Translations under genes and position numbers: made by a program | In this document: positions 1-6,181 of the stretch, piece by piece | Position numbering within the stretch: position 1 is the first letter of the stretch | Layout of the letters: the number at the start of each line of letters is the position of its first letter | Assembly (NCBI GenBank): GCA_937897785.1 | Contig: CALCNB010000159.1 | Coordinates: 1-9,299 of the forward strand | Source of the DNA: an uncultured Cellvibrionales bacterium | GTDB lineage: Bacteria > Pseudomonadota > Gammaproteobacteria > Pseudomonadales > UBA7434 | Direction of reading: 5' to 3' | Length of the DNA stretch: 9,299 nt | Notes under the pieces: model-generated | The model's input: only the letters and a program-made list of their open reading frames with translations | Database searches by the model: none | What the model was told of the DNA's origin: nothing

Positions 1-815
1 ATAGACCAGCCATCGTTGTGCCAAAATACCATGCCCGGCGCTTCTTCTTGCCAATGGAACAGATTAAGCGCTTTACCGATTTTACGGTGGTCGCGCTTTT
101 CAGCTTCTTCTAAGCGCTGTAAGTAAGAATTGAGTTGCTTCTTGTCAGCCCACGCTGTGCCGTAGATACGCTGTAGCTGCGGGCGACTGGAATCGCCACG
201 CCAATAGGCACCAGCTAACTTGGTGAGTTTAAAATGCTTTAAAAATCGGGTATTCGGCACATGTGGACCGCGACACATGTCTAAATATTCTTGATGGTAA
301 TAAAGGCCCATTGCCGTTTCGTCAGGCATGTCGTCAATTAGTCGCAATTTGTACTCTTCGCCGCGGCGATCGAATTCAGCAATGACTTCGGCACGTGGCG
401 TCATCTTTTTCACCACATCGTACTCTTCGTCAATCAAGGCTTTCATGCGTGCTTCAATGGCGCCAATATCTTCTGACGTAAACGGTTTTTCAGTGGCAAT
501 ATCGTAATAAAAACCCTCGTCAATCACAGGGCCAATGACCATTTTTGCATCAGGAAATAATTGCTTTACCGCATGACCAATCAAATGGGCACAAGAGTGA
601 CGAATAATCTCAACGCCTTCGTCATCCTTTGCGGTGATAATGCGCAACGTTGCATCGTGCTCAATCAATTCGCAGGCATCTTTGAGCTGACCGTCAACTT
701 CACCGGCGATGGTTGCTTTCGCTAAACCTGGGCCGATATCGGCAGCAACGTTTAAAATAGAAATCGCTTGATCGAAAGCACGCTGGCTTCCATCAGGAAG
801 AGTAATAACTGGCAT
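1..815 (-). CDS. thrS: Threonyl-tRNA synthetase, N-terminal part (runs off the left edge)
   Basis: Class II aminoacyl-tRNA synthetase that attaches threonine to tRNA(Thr) in the cytoplasm. The 271 codons present cover the N-terminal TGS domain (about residues 1-62, opening MPVITLPDGS), the editing domain that removes mischarged serine, and the start of the catalytic region. The editing-site pattern is complete: H73 and H77 in HSCAH, then C181 and H185 in DMCRGPH, almost the same positions as in the E. coli enzyme. The catalytic core and anticodon-binding domain lie outside the window. The ATG at 815-813 is chosen because AGGAA (complement of 822-826) sits 6 nt upstream and the reading begins exactly at the TGS domain. 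Only 122 bases separate it from the stop of grxD in the same direction. No terminator is visible in that gap, so read-through from grxD is possible. A -10-like TATACT (complement of 925-930) is present but lacks a good -35. Family assignment is very secure. Confidence 0.97.
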   Translation of the reverse strand, partial: MPVITLPDGSQRAFDQAISILNVAADIGPGLAKATIAGEVDGQLKDACELIEHDATLRIITAKDDEGVEIIRHSCAHLIGHAVKQLFPDAKMVIGPVIDEGFYYDIATEKPFTSEDIGAIEARMKALIDEEYDVVKKMTPRAEVIAEFDRRGEEYKLRLIDDMPDETAMGLYYHQEYLDMCRGPHVPNTRFLKHFKLTKLAGAYWRGDSSRPQLQRIYGTAWADKKQLNSYLQRLEEAEKRDHRKIGKALNLFHWQEEAPGMVFWHNDGWS

Positions 816-937
816 ATTTGGTTCCTTTCACAGTGGTGACCGCTACCAATGGCCACTTGAAGTCTTTCGTTTTACTTTATCGTTTAAACTGGCTGACCTG
901 CATTATTAACGCAAGCTATTGTTAAGTATAGAACAGA

Positions 938-1276
938 TTATTGGGCTTCGCCGCTTGTCTCAGCCGGTACTGCCGCATCAATCACGGCTTGCAACTCACC
1001 ATTACTAGACATTTCAGTGATAATGTCACAACCCCCTACCAACTCACCATCGACCCATAATTGAGGAAACGTTGGCCAATTCGCATAAGTCGGCAAATTG
1101 GCTCGAATCTCTGGATTGGATAAAATATCAACGTAAGCAAACCGCTTACCACAGCCCATCAGCGCCTCAATCGCACGAGCGGAAAAGCCGCATTGAGGCA
1201 TATCGGGTGACCCTTTCATATAAATGATCACGGGGTTATTCTCGATTTGGTCTTTTATGGTGTCCATGATATCCAT
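938..1276 (-). CDS. grxD: Monothiol CGFS glutaredoxin (GrxD/Grx4 type)
   Basis: Small cytoplasmic glutaredoxin, 112 residues, close to the usual length for bacterial GrxD. Members of this family bind a [2Fe-2S] cluster with glutathione as homodimers or with BolA, and carry clusters to target proteins; they do not act as ordinary dithiol reductases. Visible signatures are the monothiol active site C29-G-F-S32, K21 in the IYMKGSP strand that contacts glutathione, the cis-proline segment WPTFPQLW (67-74) and the glutathione-binding GGCD (81-84). The start at the complement of 1274-1276 (reading MDIMDTIKD) is preferred over an in-frame ATG 14 codons upstream: GGAG lies 7 nt before it, and the upstream extension does not look like the family N-terminus. 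An ATG three codons further in (MDTIKD) is a less likely alternative. The gene lies directly upstream of thrS and is divergent from argD. The acidic, Ala/Glu-rich tail after residue 100 is variable in this family. Confidence 0.95.
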   Translation of the reverse strand: MDIMDTIKDQIENNPVIIYMKGSPDMPQCGFSARAIEALMGCGKRFAYVDILSNPEIRANLPTYANWPTFPQLWVDGELVGGCDIITEMSSNGELQAVIDAAVPAETSGEAQ

Positions 1277-1489
1277 GGTTGTTCTCCGAAATTTTGGCCT
1301 ATGCAACTGATTCAACAACCGCTAATCGCTGACAAATCAACCACTCTGTTCATATTAGGCCGCCATTGTAACGACCTTAGTCACATTTAGCCATGCTAAT
1401 ACGGCGCCTAAAAACGCTATTATCGCCCATTTAAGCTGAGGCTATGGGCAATTGAGAACCGTAATAATTGGCGTTGAAAGGGCTCAATA

Positions 1490-1558
1490 ATGCAGTTATT
1501 CACCGATGCGTTTATTTGCTCAGCAAGCCAAGATAGGCTAGTATTTGCCCCTGCATAG
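1490..1558 (+). CDS. Possible leader peptide (22 codons) upstream of argD
   Basis: A short open frame starts at ATG 1490 with AAAGGG (1477-1482) 7 nt upstream and stops at TAG 1556-1558. The predicted peptide begins MQLFTDAF and ends LVFAPA, with one Arg codon, the usually rare AGG at codon 16 (1535-1537). The last base of the stop codon is the first base of the terminator stem that follows, so a ribosome finishing this frame would physically cover the hairpin. That geometry suits a translation-coupled attenuator of argD. Against it, the peptide has no run of arginine codons and resembles no known leader that I recognise. It may equally be a chance frame. Confidence 0.25.
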   Translation: MQLFTDAFICSASQDRLVFAPA

Positions 1559-1579
1559 GCAGCTTTGGCTGCCTTTTTT
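1558..1579 (+). terminator. Intrinsic terminator / candidate attenuator in front of argD
   Basis: Perfect 6-bp stem GGCAGC (1558-1563) and GCTGCC (1568-1573) with a TTTG loop, followed at once by six T (1574-1579). This is a textbook Rho-independent terminator on the plus strand. No plus-strand gene ends nearby: the gene to the left, grxD, runs the other way. The terminator must therefore end either an unrecognised short RNA or a transcript heading into argD, whose start codon is about 107 bases downstream. Confidence 0.8.
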
Positions 1580-1686
1580 GCTTTTTGGCTGTTAGTCTTG
1601 CGGCTTTTTTCAACACACCAGCCGATAATCAGCGCTTAACTCTCTATGTAATAATTAATCCCCGAGAACAATGCGGCAATAGGACA

Positions 1687-2886
1687 ATGGAAACTGATTT
1701 AATAACGCCTTCACAGGTGATGAATACTTATCAACGACTACCCATCAGTTTTAGTCGCGGTGAGGGTGCATGGCTATTTGATCTGCAGGGTAATCGGTTT
1801 CTCGATGCTTTGTGCGGCATCAGCGTGACGAATTTAGGCCATTGCCATCCGACAATAACGGCTGCTATTCAACAGCAGGCCGAGCAATTACTGCATACCT
1901 CCAATCTTTATCATATTCCTGCCCAGCAGCAACTGGCGAGCAGGTTATGTGAGATTACCGGCATGGATAATGTCTTCTTTAGCAATTCTGGTGCTGAAGC
2001 CAATGAAGCCGCGATTAAATTAGCCCGCTTGCATGCTGCCAATAACGGCAATCAAGAGCCTTTTATTATCACCATGACAGGCAGTTTTCATGGTCGCACA
2101 CTGGCGACATTAACCGCCACCGGCAATGCAAAAGTGAAGCAAGGTTTTGGCCCACTACCGGCTGGATTTTTGTTGGCCGAGTACAATGACATTGCATCCG
2201 TTACGGCATTTTTTTCCCAATACGGCCATAAAATTGCAGCAGTCATAATTGAGGTCGTTCAAGGCGAAGGCGGCATTAACCTTGCCTCTGTGGATTATTT
2301 ACAGCAATTACAAACACTCTGCGAGAATTACTCGGCGTTACTCATCGCGGATGAAGTGCAATGCGGCAATGGTCGTTGCGGTCAGTATTTTGCCTACCAA
2401 AGATTCGGCCTCACACCTGACGTCGTTACAACCGCAAAAGGCTTAGGTAACGGCGTACCGATTGGCGCCTGCCTGGCCCGCGATTCGGCTGCTCAAACCC
2501 TGTCACCCGGCACCCATGGTTCAACTTTTGGCGGTAACCCCCTCGCATCTGTCGCTGCCTTAGCCGTCATCGATGTCATTGAAAAAAAGCAACTGGCTCA
2601 ACGGGCGGCGGATTTAGGCCAAGCGATGCTCGATGGCTTTGCTTTTCAGTTAAAGGGGCAGCAAGCAGTTAAAGATATTCGGGGCTGTGGCTTGATGATT
2701 GGTATCGAGCTCGATCGCAATTGCGCTGTTTTAGTCACTGAAGCCTTAGCAAAAGGCTTACTGATTAACGTAACTAATGGCAACACGATTAGGTTATTGC
2801 CGCCTCTCATTATGAGCGACGCCGAAGCAGATTTGATCGTTGATACAGTCAGCGATCTTATTGTTCAATTTATTAAAAGCGCATAA
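1687..2886 (+). CDS. argD: Acetylornithine aminotransferase (class III PLP-dependent)
   Basis: Cytoplasmic aminotransferase that interconverts N-acetylglutamate semialdehyde and N2-acetylornithine, using glutamate as amino donor, in arginine synthesis. Many ArgD proteins also act as succinyl-diaminopimelate aminotransferase for lysine, so that second role is possible. The 399 residues match the family length. Visible landmarks: phosphate-binding SGAEANE (101-107), SFHGR (133-137), the DEVQ motif with D222 contacting the pyridine nitrogen, Schiff-base lysine K251 in TTAKGLGNG, and STFGGNP (279-285). The glycine-rich stretch after DEVQ reads CGNGRCG where TGMGRTG is usual, a mild deviation. ATG 1687 fits the family N-terminus, but its AGGA (1681-1684) is only 2 nt away; ATG 1720 is an alternative with equally weak spacing. 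A longer frame opening at a TTG at 1585 lies on the terminator T-tract side and is not credible. argF follows 40 bases later, so the two genes are probably one operon. Confidence 0.95.
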   Translation: METDLITPSQVMNTYQRLPISFSRGEGAWLFDLQGNRFLDALCGISVTNLGHCHPTITAAIQQQAEQLLHTSNLYHIPAQQQLASRLCEITGMDNVFFSNSGAEANEAAIKLARLHAANNGNQEPFIITMTGSFHGRTLATLTATGNAKVKQGFGPLPAGFLLAEYNDIASVTAFFSQYGHKIAAVIIEVVQGEGGINLASVDYLQQLQTLCENYSALLIADEVQCGNGRCGQYFAYQRFGLTPDVVTTAKGLGNGVPIGACLARDSAAQTLSPGTHGSTFGGNPLASVAALAVIDVIEKKQLAQRAADLGQAMLDGFAFQLKGQQAVKDIRGCGLMIGIELDRNCAVLVTEALAKGLLINVTNGNTIRLLPPLIMSDAEADLIVDTVSDLIVQFIKSA

Positions 2887-2926
2887 GGAGCTTTATTTTA
2901 GCCTTGACTTAAGGCAAGTGATTATT

Positions 2927-3820
2927 ATGGCCACAAGACACTTTTTATCATTATTAGACTTCAGTCCTACTGAATTACAAACGGTAATTCAGCGGGCTAT
3001 CGAACTTAAGAAAAAACCTATTAACCAAAATTTTAACGGCAAAGTTTTGTCGATGGTTTTTGAAAAGGCATCGACACGAACACGAATATCATTTGAGGCA
3101 GGAATGGCACAAATGGGCGGCAGTGCTATTTTCTTATCGCCTCGTGATACTCAGCTAGGCCGAGGTGAACCGATAGAAGACAGCGCCCGAGTGATTTCAT
3201 CGATGACCGACATCGTCATGATTCGCACCTTTGCACATGAAACAATAGAGACCTTTGCTGAATATTCATCGGTACCCGTCATTAATGCACTCACGGACGC
3301 ATTGCATCCCTGCCAGTTACTGGCTGACATGCAAACCTTCTATGAGCAACGCGGCAGTATTCAAGGCAAAAAAGTGACTTGGGTTGGCGATGGCAACAAT
3401 ATGTGTCAATCTTACATCAATGCTGCCAAGCAATTTGATTTTGAATTATCGATCGCCTGTCCTAAGGGCTTCGAACCCGATGCCGCTATGCTGACCGCTA
3501 ATAGCGACCGAGTCACTGTGTTAGATGACCCGCAAACCGCTGTCGCTAATGCCGACCTAGTGGTTACTGACGTCTGGGCTTCAATGGGTCAAGAAGATCA
3601 ACAAGGAAAAAGATTGTCACAGTTTGCGCCCTACCAGGTGAACCATAAATTAATGGAGGCAGCCGCAAAAAATGCCTTATTCATGCACTGTTTGCCCGCG
3701 CATCGAGGTGAGGAAGTCAGTGCTAAACTGCTTGAAGACAGTCAATACAGTGTAGTTTGGGATGAGGCTGAAAATCGCTTACATGCCCAAAAAGCATTGA
3801 TGGAATTTTTACTCAGCTAA
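2927..3820 (+). CDS. argF: Ornithine carbamoyltransferase (anabolic type)
   Basis: Cytoplasmic enzyme, normally a homotrimer, that joins carbamoyl phosphate and ornithine to give citrulline, two steps after the ArgD reaction. All active-site motifs are present: carbamoyl-phosphate loop S49-T-R-T-R53, HPCQ (127-130), ornithine-binding D215 with the SMG loop (219-221), and HCLP (254-257) with the catalytic cysteine C255. The 297 residues fit the short anabolic group. ATG 2927 is chosen because MATRHFLSLLDFS matches the family N-terminus; the frame is open back to 2840 inside argD, but that extension is not family-like. The nearest purine-rich site, AAGG (2911-2914), is 12 nt away and lies in a small hairpin (GCCTT 2901-2905, AAGGC 2911-2915). 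A stronger TAAGGAG (2884-2890) overlaps the argD stop, too far to serve this start directly. Translation may be partly coupled to argD. No promoter of its own was seen. Confidence 0.96.
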   Translation: MATRHFLSLLDFSPTELQTVIQRAIELKKKPINQNFNGKVLSMVFEKASTRTRISFEAGMAQMGGSAIFLSPRDTQLGRGEPIEDSARVISSMTDIVMIRTFAHETIETFAEYSSVPVINALTDALHPCQLLADMQTFYEQRGSIQGKKVTWVGDGNNMCQSYINAAKQFDFELSIACPKGFEPDAAMLTANSDRVTVLDDPQTAVANADLVVTDVWASMGQEDQQGKRLSQFAPYQVNHKLMEAAAKNALFMHCLPAHRGEEVSAKLLEDSQYSVVWDEAENRLHAQKALMEFLLS

Positions 3821-3841
3821 TCCTAGAGTCATTATCAGCAC

Positions 3842-3872
3842 AAAAAAAACGGTTTTCATCGGCACACAAACC
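3842..3872 (-). terminator. Weak candidate terminator for glpK
   Basis: Read on the minus strand: GGTTT (3872-3868), a 12-nt loop, AAACC (3855-3851), one G and then eight T (3849-3842), about 55 bases past the glpK stop. The T-tract is good but the stem is only 5 bp. In the plus direction the same hairpin has no T-tract, so it does not explain how argF transcription ends. argF and glpK converge on this 106-base gap, and no better terminator was found for either. Confidence 0.3.
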
Positions 3873-3926
3873 ACTCTTCTTTGGAATCACCCTGTAAAAA
3901 TTTATCTGCTAGCTTAAAGGGGAGTA

Positions 3927-5426
3927 TTAGTCTCTTAGTAAGGATCGAACCGCTTGCTGCCAACCCGTATATAAGACGTCGGCTTCTTCACTGGGCATAT
4001 GCACTGCGAAATGCTGTCGCTTTTGCCATTGTTCTGCAATGTCATCTAAATCCACAAATACTCCTGCGCCTAAACCAGCCAAACTAGCCGCCCCCCAGGC
4101 CGTTGCTTCAGTTACTGCCGGCACATCGATCGGCGTTTGTAAGATGTCGGCTAAAAACTGACACACGAATTGATTCGCGATTAAACCGCCATCTGCACGT
4201 ATCACACTTTGTGCCTCACCCGTATCCGATGTCATCGCCGCAATGAGATCACGCGTCTGATAGGCTTGTGCCTCTAACGCCGCTCTAGCAATATGTGCTT
4301 GACCAGTATCACGGCCTAGGCCAACAATCGCTCCACGCACATCAGGTCGCCAATAAGGTGCGCCCAGCCCAGTTAGCGCGGGCACAAAATAAACCCCTTG
4401 ATTATCGTCAAGCTGTTGCGCTAATGCCTCACTGTCACTGACTTGATCAAATAGGGCTAAACCATCGCGCAACCATTGGACCGCCGCACCTGAGACAAAA
4501 ATCGAGCCCTCTAGGGCATAGTGATATTCACCGTCAAGACTATAAGCAATGGTGGTAAGTAATCGATTAGTCGAAAGCACCGCCTGATGGCCAGTATTCA
4601 TTAACATAAAGCAGCCCGTACCATAGGTTGACTTAACCATGCCCTTTTTAAAGCATGCTTGTCCAACCAGCGCCGCTTGTTGATCTCCAATCATAGCTTT
4701 AACTGGAATTGAACACCCAAAAATATCTTCCGCAGTGACACCAAAATCTGCGACATTATCGAAAACTTGCGGCAGCATTGAACGCGGGATACCAAAAAGG
4801 TCCAGTAATTCATCGTCCCATTCACCACGATGAATATTCAGCAGCAGGGTTCTTGAAGCATTGCTTCTATCGGTGGCATGGACTCTGCCGCCGGTTAAAT
4901 GCCATAATAAGAAACTATCAACCGTGCCAAACAGTAGTTCGCCAGCCTCTGCTTGTTTGCTGGCGCCTTCGACATGATCCAATAACCAAGCAATTTTTGT
5001 GGCCGAAAAATACGGATCTAAACGCAACCCCGTTTTTTCATTAACAGCGGTCTCATGGCCTTGTACCTGTAAACGCTGACAATCATCAGTCGTTCGTCGA
5101 TCTTGCCATACAATCGCATTATAAATAGGTTTACCACTGGTCTTATGCCATACCACGGTGGTCTCTCGTTGATTAGTGATGCCAATAGCAACGGTAGCAT
5201 CTAACAGTTCGGCATCGCTTAACACCTGCTGGCAGCACCGTAAGGTATCGTGCCAAATTTGTTCGGCATCTTGCTCAACCCAGCCGTTGTTTGGGTAGCT
5301 CAATGGCAGAGGGATTTGATGCTGCGCTAAGGTCTCTGCATTAGCGTTAAATAAGGTAGCGCGAGAACTGCTGGTACCCTGGTCAATAGCCAGTAATAAG
5401 GGGGCGTTAAGCTTGCTGCTTTTCAT
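3927..5426 (-). CDS. glpK: Glycerol kinase (FGGY family)
   Basis: ATP-dependent cytoplasmic kinase converting glycerol to sn-glycerol 3-phosphate, which traps glycerol for catabolism and lipid synthesis. The 499 residues match the family (about 500). Landmarks: first phosphate motif AIDQGTSSSR (13-22), GWVEQD (48-53), NQRET (85-89), FGGY signature 1 around YFSATKIAWLLD (139-150), GDQQAAL with catalytic-base candidate D248, STYGTGCFML (266-275), GLGAPYW (353-359) and the second-lobe DGG (412-414). The start (complement of 5424-5426) is set by AGGAG (complement of 5434-5438) 7 nt upstream; the frame is open 32 codons further back, but that extension is not family-like. The segment before GDQQ reads FGCSIPVKAMI and lacks the Gly-Thr-Arg loop that binds fructose 1,6-bisphosphate in the E. 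coli enzyme, so this feedback control is probably absent. No glpF, glpD or glpR gene adjoins it, and no GlpR-type operator was recognised upstream. Confidence 0.97.
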   Translation of the reverse strand: MKSSKLNAPLLLAIDQGTSSSRATLFNANAETLAQHQIPLPLSYPNNGWVEQDAEQIWHDTLRCCQQVLSDAELLDATVAIGITNQRETTVVWHKTSGKPIYNAIVWQDRRTTDDCQRLQVQGHETAVNEKTGLRLDPYFSATKIAWLLDHVEGASKQAEAGELLFGTVDSFLLWHLTGGRVHATDRSNASRTLLLNIHRGEWDDELLDLFGIPRSMLPQVFDNVADFGVTAEDIFGCSIPVKAMIGDQQAALVGQACFKKGMVKSTYGTGCFMLMNTGHQAVLSTNRLLTTIAYSLDGEYHYALEGSIFVSGAAVQWLRDGLALFDQVSDSEALAQQLDDNQGVYFVPALTGLGAPYWRPDVRGAIVGLGRDTGQAHIARAALEAQAYQTRDLIAAMTSDTGEAQSVIRADGGLIANQFVCQFLADILQTPIDVPAVTEATAWGAASLAGLGAGVFVDLDDIAEQWQKRQHFAVHMPSEEADVLYTGWQQAVRSLLRD

Positions 5427-5668
5427 CGAAAGACTCCTAGGACGGCCATTATTTCGCCGCATCAAATAGTTTAACTGGCTTTTCCCAGTATGCCTTGCAC
5501 TTTGTGAGATCGGCAATGCCATTATTTTGATCTACTGGGGCATCGATCTCATTGCCAGAATAAAACAGCTAGATTTTTTATCGATGCGACACAGCCAAGG
5601 CCAACGATCATCCCATACAAAGCGTCTGACCCTTGATATAAACACAGTCAAGACCGACCGCATCAGAT

Positions 5669-5692
5669 GGTCAAAAAACAACCTTTTTGACC
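5669..5692. repeat. Inverted repeat, candidate operator
   Basis: Two perfect 9-bp arms, GGTCAAAAA (5669-5677) and TTTTTGACC (5684-5692), with a 6-base spacer ACAACC. Neither strand has a T-tract after the hairpin, so it is not a terminator. It lies about 245 bases upstream of glpK and 240 upstream of the nrdA promoter. It could bind a dimeric regulator of either gene; the protein is unknown. Confidence 0.5.
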
Positions 5693-5863
5693 ACAAAGAA
5701 ACCCGTTTTTGATCATGAAAAAAGCTAAATTTACCAAAGAGATAAAAGCTATAAAAAAAATAATTTTTATGCGAAAATAATTTTTCACTCTCAAAATTTA
5801 TGACCGATAAGGAAAGTCATCTTAGGTCTCCGCCATACGGTTAGTAGATACAAACACGCCGAC

Positions 5864-5872
5864 TTATCCACA
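5864..5872 (+). promoter_or_regulatory. DnaA box upstream of nrdA
   Basis: TTATCCACA is a perfect match to the DnaA-box consensus TTATNCACA. It lies 33 bases upstream of the proposed nrdA -35 element. In E. coli, nrdAB is directly controlled by DnaA through boxes upstream of its promoter, linking dNTP supply to replication. The match and placement support the same role here, although only one perfect box was found, and a single 9-mer could occur by chance. Confidence 0.7.
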
Positions 5873-5905
5873 AGAAATTAACAGATAAAACTCAGAGTTT
5901 GGCTA

Positions 5906-5934
5906 TTGCATAATTCCCTCAACCGCACTATCTT
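5906..5934 (+). promoter_or_regulatory. Candidate sigma70 promoter of nrdAB
   Basis: A -35-like TTGCAT (5906-5911) and a -10-like TATCTT (5929-5934) are separated by the optimal 17 bases. The matches are moderate (3 of 6 and 4 of 6). The case rests on context: the -10 lies inside NrdR box 1, and the DnaA box is just upstream. Transcription would start near 5941, giving a leader of about 355 nt before the nrdA start codon. Confidence 0.5.
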
Positions 5935-5938
5935 GTAC
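5923..5938. promoter_or_regulatory. NrdR box 1
   Basis: CCGCACTATCTTGTAC resembles the NrdR-box consensus acaCwAtATaTwGtgt, with 10 of 16 positions agreeing and a core CACTATCTTG. NrdR is an ATP-cone-containing repressor that senses nucleotide pools and represses ribonucleotide reductase genes. This box covers the proposed -10 element, a position suited to blocking RNA polymerase. The call is strengthened by the correctly spaced second box. Confidence 0.7.
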
Positions 5939-5954
5939 CTCAATGCATAGCCAA

Positions 5955-5970
5955 CCCCAACATCTTGGGT
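5955..5970. promoter_or_regulatory. NrdR box 2
   Basis: CCCCAACATCTTGGGT agrees with the NrdR consensus at 11 of 16 positions and has the core CAACATCTTG. It lies exactly 32 bp downstream of box 1 (16 bases between boxes), the three-helical-turn spacing typical of paired NrdR boxes. The same bases form CCCAA-CATC-TTGGG followed by six T (5970-5975), so the transcript could also fold here into a short terminator-like hairpin. Confidence 0.75.
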
Positions 5971-6033
5971 TTTTTGGATTGAAAGCACAGGTAAACGCCC
6001 TTCAGGGCTGAAAAAATCCTTTATCGGTCACAA

Positions 6034-6075
6034 TTCTTGATCTTTAAAGATATAAATTTCTTTAAAGATCAAGAA
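6034..6075. repeat. 17-bp perfect inverted repeat in the nrdA leader
   Basis: TTCTTGATCTTTAAAGA (6034-6050) and its exact complement (6059-6075) flank the 8-base spacer TATAAATT. Each arm also contains the self-complementary 10-mer TCTTTAAAGA (6041-6050 and 6059-6068), so the site holds two palindromes 18 bp apart within a larger one. In RNA it would form a long stem-loop; in DNA it could bind a dimer pair. No T-tract follows, so it is not a terminator. Function unknown. Confidence 0.85.
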
Positions 6076-6137
6076 AGTTACCATTAACTGGCAATTTAAG
6101 GAAACGAATCAGCACTTAAATGAGTAATGATTGATCA

Positions 6138-6165
6138 GCAAGGAGTCAAAAATTTGACTCCTTGC
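6138..6165 (+). repeat. 13-bp hairpin carrying an RBS copy and anti-RBS arm
   Basis: GCAAGGAGTCAAA (6138-6150) and TTTGACTCCTTGC (6153-6165) are exact complements separated by AA; in RNA the innermost A-U pairs would open into the loop. The left arm contains AGGAGTCAA (6141-6149), identical to the nrdA ribosome-binding-site sequence at 6287-6295. The right arm contains its complement TTGACTCCT (6154-6162). No T-tract follows. A TTG codon at 6154, 8 nt after the internal AGGAG, opens a 12-codon frame ending at 6192, but its own signals would be buried in the stem. A role in translational control is inferred. Confidence 0.8.
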
Positions 6166-6181
6166 AAAAGATGGCCTCTAA

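Larger units (their letters stand above)
1277..1686. other. Divergent intergenic region between grxD and argD
   Basis: These 410 bases contain no established gene. The grxD-proximal part holds the grxD ribosome-binding site (complement of 1284-1287) and a small inverted repeat (TTAGC, 1387-1391, and GCTAA, 1395-1399) that could be an operator. The argD-proximal part holds a 22-codon open frame and an intrinsic terminator, described separately. No convincing sigma70 promoter could be fixed for either direction: TAATAT-like and TAATAA-like -10 candidates occur but lack matching -35 elements. No tandem ARG boxes for ArgR were found ahead of argD. Confidence 0.7.

Noticed and set aside
832..857. 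AGTGG/CCACT hairpin in the thrS leader as an autoregulatory operator
   Set aside because: The stem is only 5 bp with a 16-base loop, and I could not show an anticodon-arm mimic like that of the E. coli thrS operator.
1643..1660. Possible ARG box for ArgR ahead of argD
   Set aside because: Only the left half resembles the consensus (TATG with A/T centre); the right half lacks ATTCA, and there is no second box at the expected spacing.
1671..1682. Minimal open frame ATG-CGG-CAA-TAG just before argD
   Set aside because: Only three sense codons with a weak GAG site; such frames are common by chance.
5427..5522. 32-codon N-terminal extension of glpK
   Set aside because: Not similar to the GlpK N-terminus, and a good AGGAG lies right before the internal ATG at 5426.
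5527..5712. 61-codon plus-strand open frame in the glpK-nrdA gap
   Set aside because: No family resemblance, no ribosome-binding site recognised, and it crosses the inverted repeat at 5669-5692.
5715..5780. 21-codon lysine-rich open frame beginning MKKAKFTKEIK
   Set aside because: No ribosome-binding site; the lysine richness follows from the A-rich DNA.
5700..5872. Replication-origin-like region (A/T-rich stretch plus DnaA box)
   Set aside because: Only one consensus DnaA box and no dnaA, dnaN or gidA nearby; the box is better explained as nrdA control.
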